Assembly: GCF_013185185.1 (NCBI RefSeq)
Contig: NZ_JAAZWE010000003.1
Coordinates: forward strand, 558,001-622,000
Origin: Saccharibacillus endophyticus
Lineage (GTDB): Bacteria > Bacillota > Bacilli > Paenibacillales > Paenibacillaceae
Reading direction: 5' to 3'
Length of the DNA stretch: 64,000 bases
In this document: piece after piece, positions 8,587-16,444 of the stretch
Position numbering within the stretch: the first letter of the stretch is position 1
How the letters are laid out: the number at the start of each line of letters is the position of its first letter
Program-made: the position numbers and the translations under genes
Notes under the pieces: model-generated
What the model was told of the DNA's origin: nothing
The model's input: only the letters and a program-made list of their open reading frames with translations
The model's database searches: none

Positions 8587-9582
8587 TTAAGTCGAAATCG
8601 AAGATTGCCGTGGCGGAGCCAGCAGCGAATGCCACAGGTAAAAGGTTGCGTACGCTTCCCACCCGTGCCAGCTTGCGGAAGCCTCGGTCATTTCGGATAG
8701 AAGCGGCTTGCGATCAAGCTGAAGACCGCGCTTCAACGCCTGCTGCAATCCGGCATCGCCGACGGGAAAAGCGGTCGGGTGCCGCAGGCATTTTAACCCT
8801 ACATAATCGGCTGTCCAGGCACCGATGCCGCGAATCGCAAGCAGCGTCTCGCGTGCTTCAGCCGTTTTCATATGCCGCAGCGTTTTTTTGTCCAACTTGC
8901 CTTGCTCGAACAGCTGCGCGATTCCGATGATGTATTCCGCTTTGCGTCCCGAGAATTGAAGCGGCTTCAGGTCGTCCGGCGACAGCGCGGCAATTCGTGC
9001 GGGCTGAGGGAAAAGAAAGAAGGGTTTATTCTCCGAAAAAGCGACGTCCAAGTCTGTATTCGCAAGCGGTTCGCCGTATGTTTCGACCAGCCGCTTCTTC
9101 ATCGTGTAGGCAAAGCCCAAGCTGATCTGCTGACCCGTGATCGACCAGACCAGCGCTTCGAACAATTCCGGAATCCCGATGAGTCGCAACCCCGCGTGGG
9201 CAGACACGACCGGGTGGAGGATGGGGTCTTGCTCGGCCAGTGCATAGAACGGAAGCAGGTCGTCGTCCAGACCGAACCATTCCCGCACGTAACTTGCCGC
9301 GGCGGAACGTATTTCGGATGTGGCTTCTCCTTGTGGAAAGCCAATCTGAATAGAGGCCGAATCGGCTGAATAACCCAGCTCCAACAATACGGGAATTCCG
9401 CCGAGTTCCACAGGTTTATACACTCGTTCCCCTTCGATCCGGTGCATGATTTCAACGTCGGATCGACCCAGATAAGCCAGACATTCACTCCAACTGAAAG
9501 GTTCGGAAATGCGAAGGAGCAGCGGCGGCGATAGGGAGCGCTCGCGTTCTGCGGAAAGATAGTCAGGTGGGGTCATCGTCAT
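8587..9582 (-). CDS. alkA: DNA-3-methyladenine glycosylase II
   Basis: This base-excision glycosylase of the HhH-GPD superfamily excises 3-alkylated purines. The 331 residues contain WSITGQQISLGFAYTMKKRL, then the helix-hairpin-helix LLAIRGIGAWTADYVGLK and the catalytic aspartate in AFPVGDAGLQQAL. The N-terminal 120 residues form the usual accessory beta domain. AAGGAGG precedes the ATG at 9582. The gene sits between adaA and ogt, the arrangement expected for a methylation-damage response controlled by AdaA. Confidence 0.92.
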   Translation of the reverse strand: MTMTPPDYLSAERERSLSPPLLLRISEPFSWSECLAYLGRSDVEIMHRIEGERVYKPVELGGIPVLLELGYSADSASIQIGFPQGEATSEIRSAAASYVREWFGLDDDLLPFYALAEQDPILHPVVSAHAGLRLIGIPELFEALVWSITGQQISLGFAYTMKKRLVETYGEPLANTDLDVAFSENKPFFLFPQPARIAALSPDDLKPLQFSGRKAEYIIGIAQLFEQGKLDKKTLRHMKTAEARETLLAIRGIGAWTADYVGLKCLRHPTAFPVGDAGLQQALKRGLQLDRKPLLSEMTEASASWHGWEAYATFYLWHSLLAPPRQSSIST

Positions 9583-9656
9583 AGCGACCTCCTTTCGTGT
9601 TAACTAAAATCTGTTTTCAGAGGATCAGCGTCCACGTAGTTGGCTTGAAGGTAGAG

Positions 9657-10316
9657 TCATTCGGCAGCAGAAGATTGCGTCGATTGCCGCTGTACCGCCG
9701 ACGTCGGCTGCCGCGGAATTTTGCGTCGGGCGGCTTCGCGCACGATCGGCGCCCCTTGCTCGCGGTATTCGCCGGGCGAGCAGCCGTGATGTCGTTTAAA
9801 AGCTTTATAAAAATTCGATGGGGTATGGAAGCCCGACTCGTAACAGATATCCAGATTGGATTTGTCGCTGCATCGCAGCAAGTGTGCGGCGCGGTCTACG
9901 CGGACTTTTTCCAAAACCATGCGCGGCGTCTCGTTCGTTTCCTGCTTGAACAGCCGTTCGAGATAATAGGTGCTGAGTTTGACGTGATCCGCAATATCCT
10001 TAAGCAGCAAATTTTCCCGGTAATGTTCCACGATAAAGGAGCGGGCCTTGAGCACGAATTCGTTCCACGGCGAATGCTCGAATTCCGGTTGGCATCTTTT
10101 GCACGGGCGATATCCGGCAGCTTCCGCTTCGTTCAAACGGACATAGAACTCCACGTTTTGCTTTTTCGGCTTGCGGGATCGGCAGGACGGGCGGCAATAG
10201 ATGCGGGTCGTTTTGACGGCTGTGAAAAAGAGTCCGTCGTATCTCGCATCGCAGGCCATAATGCGCTCCCACATCTCTTCAAAGGACAGCCGGATCGTTC
10301 CGATGGTCGTGTTCAT
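9657..10316 (-). CDS. adaA: AdaA-type methylphosphotriester-DNA methyltransferase and activator
   Basis: This 219-residue protein has an N-terminal Ada zinc domain with the four cysteines C41, C45, C72 and C75 (IYCRPSC, YRPCKRC) and a C-terminal AraC-type DNA-binding domain (LLKDIADHVKLSTYYLERLFKQ). C41 corresponds to the residue that accepts a methyl group from phosphotriesters, which turns the protein into an activator. It lacks the O6-guanine methyltransferase domain, supplied here by the separate ogt gene. This matches B. subtilis AdaA. It is first in its operon, with GGAAAGGAG before the ATG. Confidence 0.92.
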   Translation of the reverse strand: MNTTIGTIRLSFEEMWERIMACDARYDGLFFTAVKTTRIYCRPSCRSRKPKKQNVEFYVRLNEAEAAGYRPCKRCQPEFEHSPWNEFVLKARSFIVEHYRENLLLKDIADHVKLSTYYLERLFKQETNETPRMVLEKVRVDRAAHLLRCSDKSNLDICYESGFHTPSNFYKAFKRHHGCSPGEYREQGAPIVREAARRKIPRQPTSAVQRQSTQSSAAE

Positions 10317-10472
10317 TCGTGCGTCTCCTTTCCGGTTGAGCGATGACTTCTGAGTTTATTGTAACAGGATGAGCGGGAAAAGGACTCCTCATTATTGCGG
10401 TTAAGGTCGGAAGCTGCTTTTTGAAAACGGAGGGGAGAACGCCTTGAGAGGGCGTCTGTAAAGAAGTTTAAG
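10317..10472. other. Upstream region of adaA
   Basis: This holds the presumed adaA promoter. A small hairpin, ACGCC/GGCGT, lies near 10440-10458. I see no gene. Confidence 0.35.
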
Positions 10473-10622
10473 ATCCTGTTCGTAGAAGAAAGGATAGGCT
10501 GCGAGAGAAATTCGTTCAGGACGCTGTCTCACTCGGAAAGCTTTCAGCTTTCCGAGTTCAAAGGCGTCCTTCACTGAATTTCTCTCTTCGCCTGCAAGCA
10601 TCTTTTTGAAAGATCAGGATCG
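10473..10622 (-). repeat. Dispersed long inverted repeat, copy R10
   Basis: The ends are GATCCTG (10473-10479) and CAGGATC (10616-10622). The arms contain GCGAGAGAAATTC and GAATTTCTCTC. The core reads, on the minus strand, from GACGCCTTTGAACTCGGAAA to TTTCCGAGTGAGACAGCGTC with a short AAGC-type loop. It lies after the amidase gene and its terminator, in the amidase orientation. Confidence 0.8.
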
Positions 10623-10717
10623 TTTAAAAAGATTCAGAGCATCGCAGCTCAAGGGGGCTTTGGGAAAGAGGTTTTCGAAAAGAGCTTTTTTTGGGGGATT
10701 AGGTGGGGAAATAAAAA

Positions 10718-10758
10718 GGGGTACAACGGATCAGATGTCCGTTGTACCCCTTTTTGTT
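10718..10758 (-). terminator. Strong terminator of the proximal amidase gene
   Basis: AAAAAGGGGTACAACGGA and its complement, closing a short loop and flanked by A and T runs, make a near-perfect 17-bp hairpin 40 bases after the amidase stop. Confidence 0.85.
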
Positions 10759-10798
10759 ATGTTTTTTGAGTAACAGATCGCGGTGTTAGCTGTTGAAA

Positions 10799-12226
10799 TC
10801 AGCTATTGGCTAAGTATTCTTTAATGCCGGCTACGATGGCTTTGGCTACTTTTTGCTGGAAAGCGTCCTGCATCATCAGCTTTTCTTCGTTGGCGTTGGT
10901 CATGAAGCCGATTTCGAGAAGGGCTGCGGGCATGGTCGTTTTGCGAATGACGAGATAGTTGGCTTGTTTGGAGCCGCGATCCCGGAATCCGGTAGCCGCC
11001 AGGACATGTTTTTGAATGGTGTCCGACAAGGCTTTACTGCGCTTGGTATCCGCATAGAAGGTCTCGGTTCCGCCTGCGTTGGAGGATGCGGCGTTGCCGT
11101 GGATGGACAGGAAGACGTCGGCTTTGGCGTCTTGGGCGATCTTGACGCGTCCGTCCAACGGGATAAAGGTATCATCGGTTCGCGTCATGATCAGGTCGAT
11201 ATTCGACTCCTGTTTAAGCAGTGCGGCGACCTTCAGGCTGACGCTCAATACCATGTCTTTTTCCCTTTTTCCCGTCACGCCGATGCCGCCGGGATCCTGA
11301 TCGCCGTGTCCGGGGTCGATGACGACGACTTTTTTGCCGTCGGTGCCGATCGGTGCGGCCGCGCCGTCGTCGTTCAGATCGACGAGCACGAGATTGCCCC
11401 GGGTGTACAGCTTGTGTCCGGTCGAACGATTGAGATCGATGACGACCCGCACCGTTGACGGACTTTGGCTGAACAGCGAGTAACGAACTTGTTTGACCGC
11501 CGAAGAACCGGTTACGTGCAGAGTTACGACTTGGCCTGTTGATGCCGTTTGGTTTTGAAGCAGTCCGGGTCCGAACGAACTGTCCGGCAGATCGACCACG
11601 ATCCGGTCCGGGCCCCTGAGCACGGAACCTTCGGGCTTCACGGAACTGTCCGCCGAGATCGTCAAACGATTGTCGCTGAAGCTGATACTGTTGATCGACG
11701 CCCTGTTCGAATCGGCAGGAGGTGTCGAAGGAGCCGTCGGGGGCGTAGTCGGAAGGGAAGGGGCTTCAAGCTGCGTTTGCAGATAAACGGTACCTGAAGA
11801 CTGTTCCCATCGAACGGCCAAACCCATTTGCGAGCCGACAAAACGAAGCGGCACGTAAGTCGTATTCGAACGAAGAAAAGGGGCCTGCTGCATCGTGATG
11901 CTGCCCGAATATGAAGCTGCCGTCCGGCTGCCCAGAGTCAAAGTTAACGAGGCCGGAGCACTGCCGATCTGTATTCGTCCTGTTGCTTGATTCCAATTCA
12001 CCGAGTGGCCGAGTTGTTCGGATACAATGCGAATCGGCACCATGGTCGTTCCGTCAACCGTAATCGCCTGGGCGTTATCCAGCTTTCGGCCGTCCAACAT
12101 GATTCCGGTTTCGGTCGTCGCGGCAGAAGCCTGTCCGGTTGCGGCGGGCAGAGCCAGCGTAACCGTAAGCACGATAGCCAGCACCATGGCGGCTATCTTT
12201 TTCCACATATTTCGTTCGAATCTCAT
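10799..12226 (-). CDS. Secreted N-acetylmuramoyl-L-alanine amidase with stalk and AMIN domains
   Basis: This 475-residue exported protein cuts the amide bond between MurNAc and the stem peptide. In order it has a signal peptide ending near GQASA, a copper-amine-oxidase-like stalk domain (MLDGRKLDN...TYVPLRFVGSQMG), a proline-rich linker, an AMIN domain (SFSDNRLTISA...KQVRYSLF) and an Amidase_3 catalytic domain. Zinc ligands lie in VIDPGHGDQDPGG and LSIHGN, and the catalytic Glu in LLEIGFM. The ATG at 12226 is chosen because AAGGGAG precedes it and the signal peptide starts there. The next gene on this strand is a close paralogue. Confidence 0.9.
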   Translation of the reverse strand: MRFERNMWKKIAAMVLAIVLTVTLALPAATGQASAATTETGIMLDGRKLDNAQAITVDGTTMVPIRIVSEQLGHSVNWNQATGRIQIGSAPASLTLTLGSRTAASYSGSITMQQAPFLRSNTTYVPLRFVGSQMGLAVRWEQSSGTVYLQTQLEAPSLPTTPPTAPSTPPADSNRASINSISFSDNRLTISADSSVKPEGSVLRGPDRIVVDLPDSSFGPGLLQNQTASTGQVVTLHVTGSSAVKQVRYSLFSQSPSTVRVVIDLNRSTGHKLYTRGNLVLVDLNDDGAAAPIGTDGKKVVVIDPGHGDQDPGGIGVTGKREKDMVLSVSLKVAALLKQESNIDLIMTRTDDTFIPLDGRVKIAQDAKADVFLSIHGNAASSNAGGTETFYADTKRSKALSDTIQKHVLAATGFRDRGSKQANYLVIRKTTMPAALLEIGFMTNANEEKLMMQDAFQQKVAKAIVAGIKEYLANS

Positions 12227-12347
12227 TATCACTACTCCCTTCAAGGTAATAGACTCAATTACGATTAAAAAGTTTCTCTTGGGCAAAATAAATTGATTCA
12301 GGAAAAATTAGTTGCCGAGTAAAACTTATTGGTAGGACAGATAAAAA

Positions 12348-12593
12348 AGAACCCGCGATTGCGGGTTCTCAGGTTTTCGAAAAAGTTCCGTATGCGTGGG
12401 AAGACAGAAGGCTCCGAGAGAAATTCATTCCGGTCGCGTGTTGAAATCGGGAAAACAGATTGAATTTTTAGCGGAATTTTCCCGATTTCAAAGGCGAACA
12501 CTATCGTTCCTTCATCGAATTTCTCTCTACGCCTTCTGTCTTCCAGCTGCGTTGAACTTTTTCGACATCTGAGAACCTGCGATTGCAGGTTCT
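12348..12593 (-). repeat. Dispersed long inverted repeat, copy R12
   Basis: It is bracketed by two nearly identical hairpins, AGAACCCGC-gatt-GCGGGTTCT (12348-12369, preceded by an A-run) and AGAACCTGC-gatt-GCAGGTTCT (12572-12593, followed by a T-run). Arms GGAAGACAGAAGGC and GCCTTCTGTCTTCC enclose CCGAGAGAAATTC. The minus-strand core runs CGCCTTTGAAATCGGG...CTAAAAATTCAATC. It separates the two amidase paralogues. Confidence 0.85.
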
Positions 12594-12635
12594 ATTTTTT
12601 AGAAAGAGGAGAAAGAAAAGAAGAGGAAGAAAGGA

Positions 12636-14069
12636 TCAGTTCATTCCCAAATATTCTTTCAAGCCCGCGACGATCGCCAGCGCTACTTTTTGCTGGAAGT
12701 CTTCTTGCATCATCAAAGCTTCTTCTTCCTTGTTGCTCAAAAATCCGACTTCGACCAGAGCGCCCGGCATGGTCGTTTTGCGAATGACGACGAAGTTGGC
12801 TTGTTTGGAGCCGCGGTCGCGGAAGCCTGTCGCTTGCTGGACGTGTTTTTGGATCGTGTCGGACAGCGTTTTGCTGCGAGCTGCATCGGCATAATACGTT
12901 TCGGTGCCGACCGCGCTGCTCGCGTTGGCTTTGTTGCCGTGGATGGACAAAAACACATCCGCTCCGGCATTGTTGGCGATCTTGGCCCGGTCATCCAGCG
13001 CGATAAACGTATCGTCGCTGCGCGTCATAATGACGTCGATATTCGGCTCCTGCTTGAGCAGGGCGGCTACTTTTAAGCCGACTTGAAGCACCATGTCTTT
13101 TTCTTTGACGCCGGTAATGCCGACGCCGCCCGAGTCATGGTCGCCGTGTCCGGGATCGATCACTACGACTTTTTTGCCGTCCGTTCCGATAGGCGGAGCG
13201 GTTCCGTCGTCGTTCAGATCGACGAAGATCAGATTGCCTTCCGCGTAGATGTTGTATCCGACAGCCCGATTCAAATCGATGACCACTCGCACGGTAGAGG
13301 GGCTTTCGCTGAACAGCGAGTATCGAACTTGCTTGACCAGGGAAGAGTTTTCCACAGTCAGCGTGCCGACTTGTCCCGATCCCAAGCTGCCGTTGGCAAG
13401 CAACCCCGGTCCGAAAGCGCTGTTCGGCAGATCGACAACGATCCGGTCGGGGCCTGCCAATGAAGAGCTTTTCGGCGTTACGTTCGCTCCGGCCGAGATC
13501 GTCAAGCGGTTATCGCTGAAGCTGATTGCATCGATCGACGCGTTATTCGAAGGGACTACCGGTGTTGGGTCCGGCGTCTCGACGGCAGGCGGCAGCGATG
13601 GGTCTTGAGCCGGAGTCTGCAAAAATACGGTCCGCGAAGCCTGCTCCCACTTGACGCCGAGACCCATCTGGGAACCGACGAAGCGCAGCGGTACATAGGT
13701 GGTGCTGGAACGAACGAACGGCGGCTGCTCCAGCTGCACGCTGCCGGAAGCCGAATCTGCCGTCGTGCTTCCGATCGTCAGTACGAGCGGCGAGGCTTCT
13801 GCTCCGATCGTAACGCGTCCCGCGGACTGGTTCCAATTGACCGAGTAGCCCAGTTGTTCGGAGACGACGCGGATCGGTACCATCGTCGTTTGGTTGACGA
13901 TGACCGGCTCCGCGCCGTTGATCGTCTGACCGTCCAGTACGATGCTCGCTTCGACCGCAGCGGCTGCGGACGCGTGCCGAACCGTTCCGGGAAGCGTAAA
14001 GAGCGCCAACAGCATAAGAGCGGCAAACACGACTACGCTTTTTTTCCAGGCAAGATTTCCGAGTTTCAT
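12636..14069 (-). CDS. Secreted N-acetylmuramoyl-L-alanine amidase (tandem paralogue)
   Basis: This 477-residue protein has the same architecture as the gene at 10799: signal peptide to about residue 35, stalk domain (VLDGQTINGAEPVIVNQTTM), linker, AMIN domain (ISFSDNRLTISAG) and Amidase_3 with VIDPGHGDHDSGG, FLSIHGN and LVEVGFL. The catalytic halves are clearly more alike than the linkers, which indicates a tandem duplication followed by divergence. A GTG at 14075 is possible, but the ATG at 14069 has AAAGGAG at the proper 9-base spacing. It probably acts in wall remodelling or cell separation. Confidence 0.9.
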   Translation of the reverse strand: MKLGNLAWKKSVVVFAALMLLALFTLPGTVRHASAAAAVEASIVLDGQTINGAEPVIVNQTTMVPIRVVSEQLGYSVNWNQSAGRVTIGAEASPLVLTIGSTTADSASGSVQLEQPPFVRSSTTYVPLRFVGSQMGLGVKWEQASRTVFLQTPAQDPSLPPAVETPDPTPVVPSNNASIDAISFSDNRLTISAGANVTPKSSSLAGPDRIVVDLPNSAFGPGLLANGSLGSGQVGTLTVENSSLVKQVRYSLFSESPSTVRVVIDLNRAVGYNIYAEGNLIFVDLNDDGTAPPIGTDGKKVVVIDPGHGDHDSGGVGITGVKEKDMVLQVGLKVAALLKQEPNIDVIMTRSDDTFIALDDRAKIANNAGADVFLSIHGNKANASSAVGTETYYADAARSKTLSDTIQKHVQQATGFRDRGSKQANFVVIRKTTMPGALVEVGFLSNKEEEALMMQEDFQQKVALAIVAGLKEYLGMN

Positions 14070-14207
14070 TCTCACTTCTCCTTTGGATTATGTATGGGCT
14101 TGATGGCATGACGCATGATCTCTATAAAAATTGGACGCCCAAGGCGGGACTAAAGTTTCACCTGTACAAAAAACATACCCTACTAGCTTAATCAACCTTA
14201 ATCAGAA

Positions 14208-14299
14208 GTTTACGGACACCTGAAATGCACACGTTTTAAGTGCGTTTCCGTTGGAGACTTCGTACACGGGTTAGGTACGAAATCTCAGGTGTGCGTAAC
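14208..14299 (+). ncRNA. Predicted three-way-junction structure before the zinc-box flavoprotein locus
   Basis: A closing stem of GTTTACGGACACCTGA (14208-14223) with TCAGGTGTGCGTAAC (14285-14299) encloses two small hairpins, GCAC/GTGC (14227-14243) and CGTAC/GTACG (14261-14279). Loops and junctions are short. It lies in the divergent gap between an amidase and the zinc-box promoter, upstream of that promoter, so it would not be in its transcript. I know no riboswitch class with this layout. Confidence 0.45.
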
Positions 14300-14371
14300 T
14301 TTACATTTAACTTGGTCAAGCTACTACAACAAAAATAGAGCATGATGCCCCAAAATTCAAGAGACTTTGAT

Positions 14372-14400
14372 TTGACAGAATGGCAGGAACGCCGTATGCT
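14372..14400 (+). promoter_or_regulatory. SigA-type promoter of the flavoprotein-DUF3024 transcript
   Basis: TTGACA at 14372-14377, 17 bases, then TATGCT at 14395-14400. The zinc box begins 7 bases downstream, at the expected transcription start. Confidence 0.7.
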
Positions 14401-14406
14401 CTGATT

Positions 14407-14427
14407 AAATCGTAATAATTACTATTA
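14407..14427. promoter_or_regulatory. Zur box
   Basis: The 21 bases match the Bacillus Zur consensus (TCGTAATnATTACGA core with AAA/TTT flanks) at 18 of 20 defined positions: the left half is perfect and the right half has ATTACTATT. It covers the transcription start, so zinc-loaded Zur should repress. Confidence 0.75.
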
Positions 14428-14447
14428 AATTTTCGAGGTGAATCAAA

Positions 14448-14855
14448 GTGGAAGAGTTCGACTGTCTGGTCGTCGGCGCTGGCGCCGGCGCCGCAGGCTT
14501 AGGTATAGCATGCGTATTGCAGGATTTGAAAATCGGCCGTTTCGCCGTGGTGGATCGCGGCGGAATCGGCTCTTCTTTTCGGCTTTGGCCGAAGGAAACG
14601 CGCATGATCACGCCTTCTTTTACCGGAAACGCTTATGGCCTGCTTGATCTGAATTCGATATCGCTGCGCACGTCTCCTGCTTTTACGCTGGGAACGGAGC
14701 ATCCTTCGGGAGACGAATATGCGGATTATCTGGAAACGTTGGCCGCGTATCGCAAGCTGCCTATATACGCGAATACCGATATCACGGCTATTCGTCCATT
14801 GGAAGGCGGCGGATTCGAGCTGGACAGCAGCCGCGGCGGTTCATTTTTACCATAA
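14448..14855 (+). pseudogene. N-terminal third of an FAD-dependent oxidoreductase (CzcO-like)
   Basis: Starting with GTG (GAGGTG 7 bases before), 135 residues encode a Rossmann FAD-binding start, DCLVVGAGAGAAGLG, then DRGGIGSSFRLWP and GDEYADYLETLA, as in flavoproteins of the CzcO/thioredoxin-reductase-like group. The frame stops after GGSFLP, whereas relatives are about 350-400 residues and carry a second nucleotide-binding domain. Most of the enzyme is thus deleted. The promoter, zinc box and start are intact, so a truncated peptide may still be made and the downstream gene remains under zinc control. Confidence 0.7.
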
Positions 14856-14877
14856 AACGATAAAGGCGGGGACATCG

Positions 14878-15207
14878 ATGAGCACGTTGGAGACGAAAAG
14901 ATTGGAAGCTTTGCTTCGCGGTTATATTTCGGAAAAAATTCCGCCGAGCATGCGCAGGGCGGTGCGGATCGTGTACCGGATGGAGGAGGACCGCGTCACC
15001 TTGAGCGAAGAGCGTCCCGAGCCTCCTCGTTACGGCTGGCAGGGGAAAGATCTGGCGCAGTTCCGGTTGGAGCAGGGGGCTTGGAATTTATACGCCAAAA
15101 CGGAAGACGGAAAATGGGCCGCGGCGCCGTCGCTGGCACCGCAGCCCGATTTCGAAGATCAGCTGGAGCAGTTCGAGCTTGATCCGGAAGGGTTGTTTTG
15201 GAAATGA
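14878..15207 (+). CDS. DUF3024 family protein
   Basis: This 109-residue protein matches the DUF3024 pattern: VRIVYRMEEDRVTLSEERP near the N-terminus, AQFRLEQGAWNLYAKTEDGKW in the middle, and FELDPEGLFW at the end. Function is unknown; members are small cytoplasmic proteins. It begins 22 bases after the truncated flavoprotein and has no obvious promoter of its own, so it should be read from the zinc-box promoter. The ATG at 14878 follows AAGGCGGGG. Its stop lies at the edge of repeat R15. Confidence 0.75.
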   Translation: MSTLETKRLEALLRGYISEKIPPSMRRAVRIVYRMEEDRVTLSEERPEPPRYGWQGKDLAQFRLEQGAWNLYAKTEDGKWAAAPSLAPQPDFEDQLEQFELDPEGLFWK

Positions 15208-15218
15208 CGGGAGTCTGC

Positions 15219-15350
15219 GAATCCGGATGGGGAGGCGCTGCGGGAAAAATTCGTTCAAGACGCTGTCTCGCGTAGAAAGCCTCCGGCTTTCTTTGCTCAA
15301 AGGCGTCTTTCACTGAATTTTCCCCTCCGCTACAGCTTCTGGGAATCGTA
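15219..15350 (-). repeat. Dispersed inverted repeat, copy R15
   Basis: The arms GGGAAAAATTC and GAATTTTCCCC enclose a core that reads on the minus strand from GACGCCTTTGAGC to GCGAGACAGCGTC, with a short AAAGCC loop. The outer parts are more degenerate than in other copies. It lies between convergent genes, in the orientation of folE2. Confidence 0.75.
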
Positions 15351-15410
15351 TTTTTGGGTGGGGGAAGAGAAGAGAAGATGCAACATAAACAACATAAACA
15401 TACAAGATAA

Positions 15411-15445
15411 AGCAGTCTCAAAGCGAAAAGGCTTGAGGCTGCTTT
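15411..15445. terminator. Bidirectional terminator between DUF3024 and folE2
   Basis: AAGCAGTCTCAAAGC pairs with GGCTTGAGGCTGCTTTT around a GAAAA loop. Confidence 0.75.
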
Positions 15446-15452
15446 TGATTTT

Positions 15453-16364
15453 TTAGACTGGGCTTTTCTTTGGGTATCGGACTCTCGCTATAGCGTCGTG
15501 TTGGTGGATGGATTCTTCGTTGCGGCATTCGAGGTCGAAAGAACGGATGAAAGGAGATTCGACCAGGTCGGCGGCGACGAGGCGGGCCAGGTCTTCGACG
15601 AAGCGCGGGTTTTCGTAGGCGCGCTCGGTGACGAGCTTTTCGTCGGGCCTTTTGAGAACCGGATGCAATGGAGCGCTGGCGTTGGATTCGGCGGCGTCGA
15701 GCAGTAGGGCGCACCAATTGCCGTCAAGTTGTTCGGGATCGGCTTCGGCTCGGATCTGTACGGTTCCGCGTTGATTGTGGGCGCTGTATTCGCTGATTTC
15801 TTTGGAGCAGGGGCAGAGCGTCGTTACGGATGCCCGGATGCCGAGGGTTAGGGAGAATTCGGGCTCGGTGTGCTTATGATACCGGGCTTCGATGCTCAGT
15901 TCGGCGTGGGCCAGGCCGACTTGGCCGGAAACGGGAGCGCTGCGCTCGTAGAACCACGGGAATTCCAGCTTCAGCGTTGCGCCGTCTTGCTGCATGGCTT
16001 CGGCCAGTTCGCGGGTGAAGGCGTTCAGGGAAGCCGGATCGGACACGAAATCGGTATGACGATAGCGTTCCAATTGTTCGGTCAGGCGGCTCATATTGAT
16101 CCCTTTTGCATCACGGGAAAGAGTTGTCGTCAGCTCCAATGAGGCAATCGGCGTTTGCTGGACAGGAGCCAATGGAGAGCGGAACAAGATCGGGTGCTTC
16201 ACGGAAGACACGCCGACTTGATCCAGGTCGAACCAATAATCTTCCCGGCGGTTTTGCAGGTCAGGCATTTGATCTTTGCTTGTAGGTTTATCGCCCGGGA
16301 TGGGAGGAACGCTTCCGAATTTGCGATGACGTTCCTTTTTGGGCGGAAAATGCAGATCAGTCAT
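15453..16364 (-). CDS. folE2: GTP cyclohydrolase FolE2 (type IB)
   Basis: This enzyme converts GTP to dihydroneopterin triphosphate, the first step of folate synthesis. The 303 residues show the IB-type signatures TTLCPCSKEISEYSAHNQRG (metal-binding Cys and the substrate pocket) and EFPWFYER. Unlike FolE1, the IB enzyme does not depend strictly on zinc and is made under zinc starvation in B. subtilis. A zinc box over its promoter here fits that role. It lies after a LacI gene on the same strand but has its own promoter. Confidence 0.93.
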   Translation of the reverse strand: MTDLHFPPKKERHRKFGSVPPIPGDKPTSKDQMPDLQNRREDYWFDLDQVGVSSVKHPILFRSPLAPVQQTPIASLELTTTLSRDAKGINMSRLTEQLERYRHTDFVSDPASLNAFTRELAEAMQQDGATLKLEFPWFYERSAPVSGQVGLAHAELSIEARYHKHTEPEFSLTLGIRASVTTLCPCSKEISEYSAHNQRGTVQIRAEADPEQLDGNWCALLLDAAESNASAPLHPVLKRPDEKLVTERAYENPRFVEDLARLVAADLVESPFIRSFDLECRNEESIHQHDAIARVRYPKKSPV

Positions 16365-16396
16365 AAAGGCATCAGGACTCCTAGGTTTTTTCTATT

Positions 16397-16425
16397 AATA
16401 GTAATGTATACGATTAATAAGTCAA
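16397..16425 (-). promoter_or_regulatory. folE2 promoter with overlapping Zur box
   Basis: On the minus strand TTGACT (16420-16425), 16 bases, then TACTAT (16398-16403). The 19 bases 16397-16415, AATAGTAATGTATACGATT, match the palindromic Zur consensus at 15 of 18 defined positions and cover the spacer and -10. Confidence 0.65.
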
Positions 16426-16444
16426 CAGCTTGGGAGTGCGATGT

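Noticed and set aside
14208..14299. Purine riboswitch
   Set aside because: Three-way shape is similar, but conserved junction bases and kissing loops are absent and no purine gene is near.
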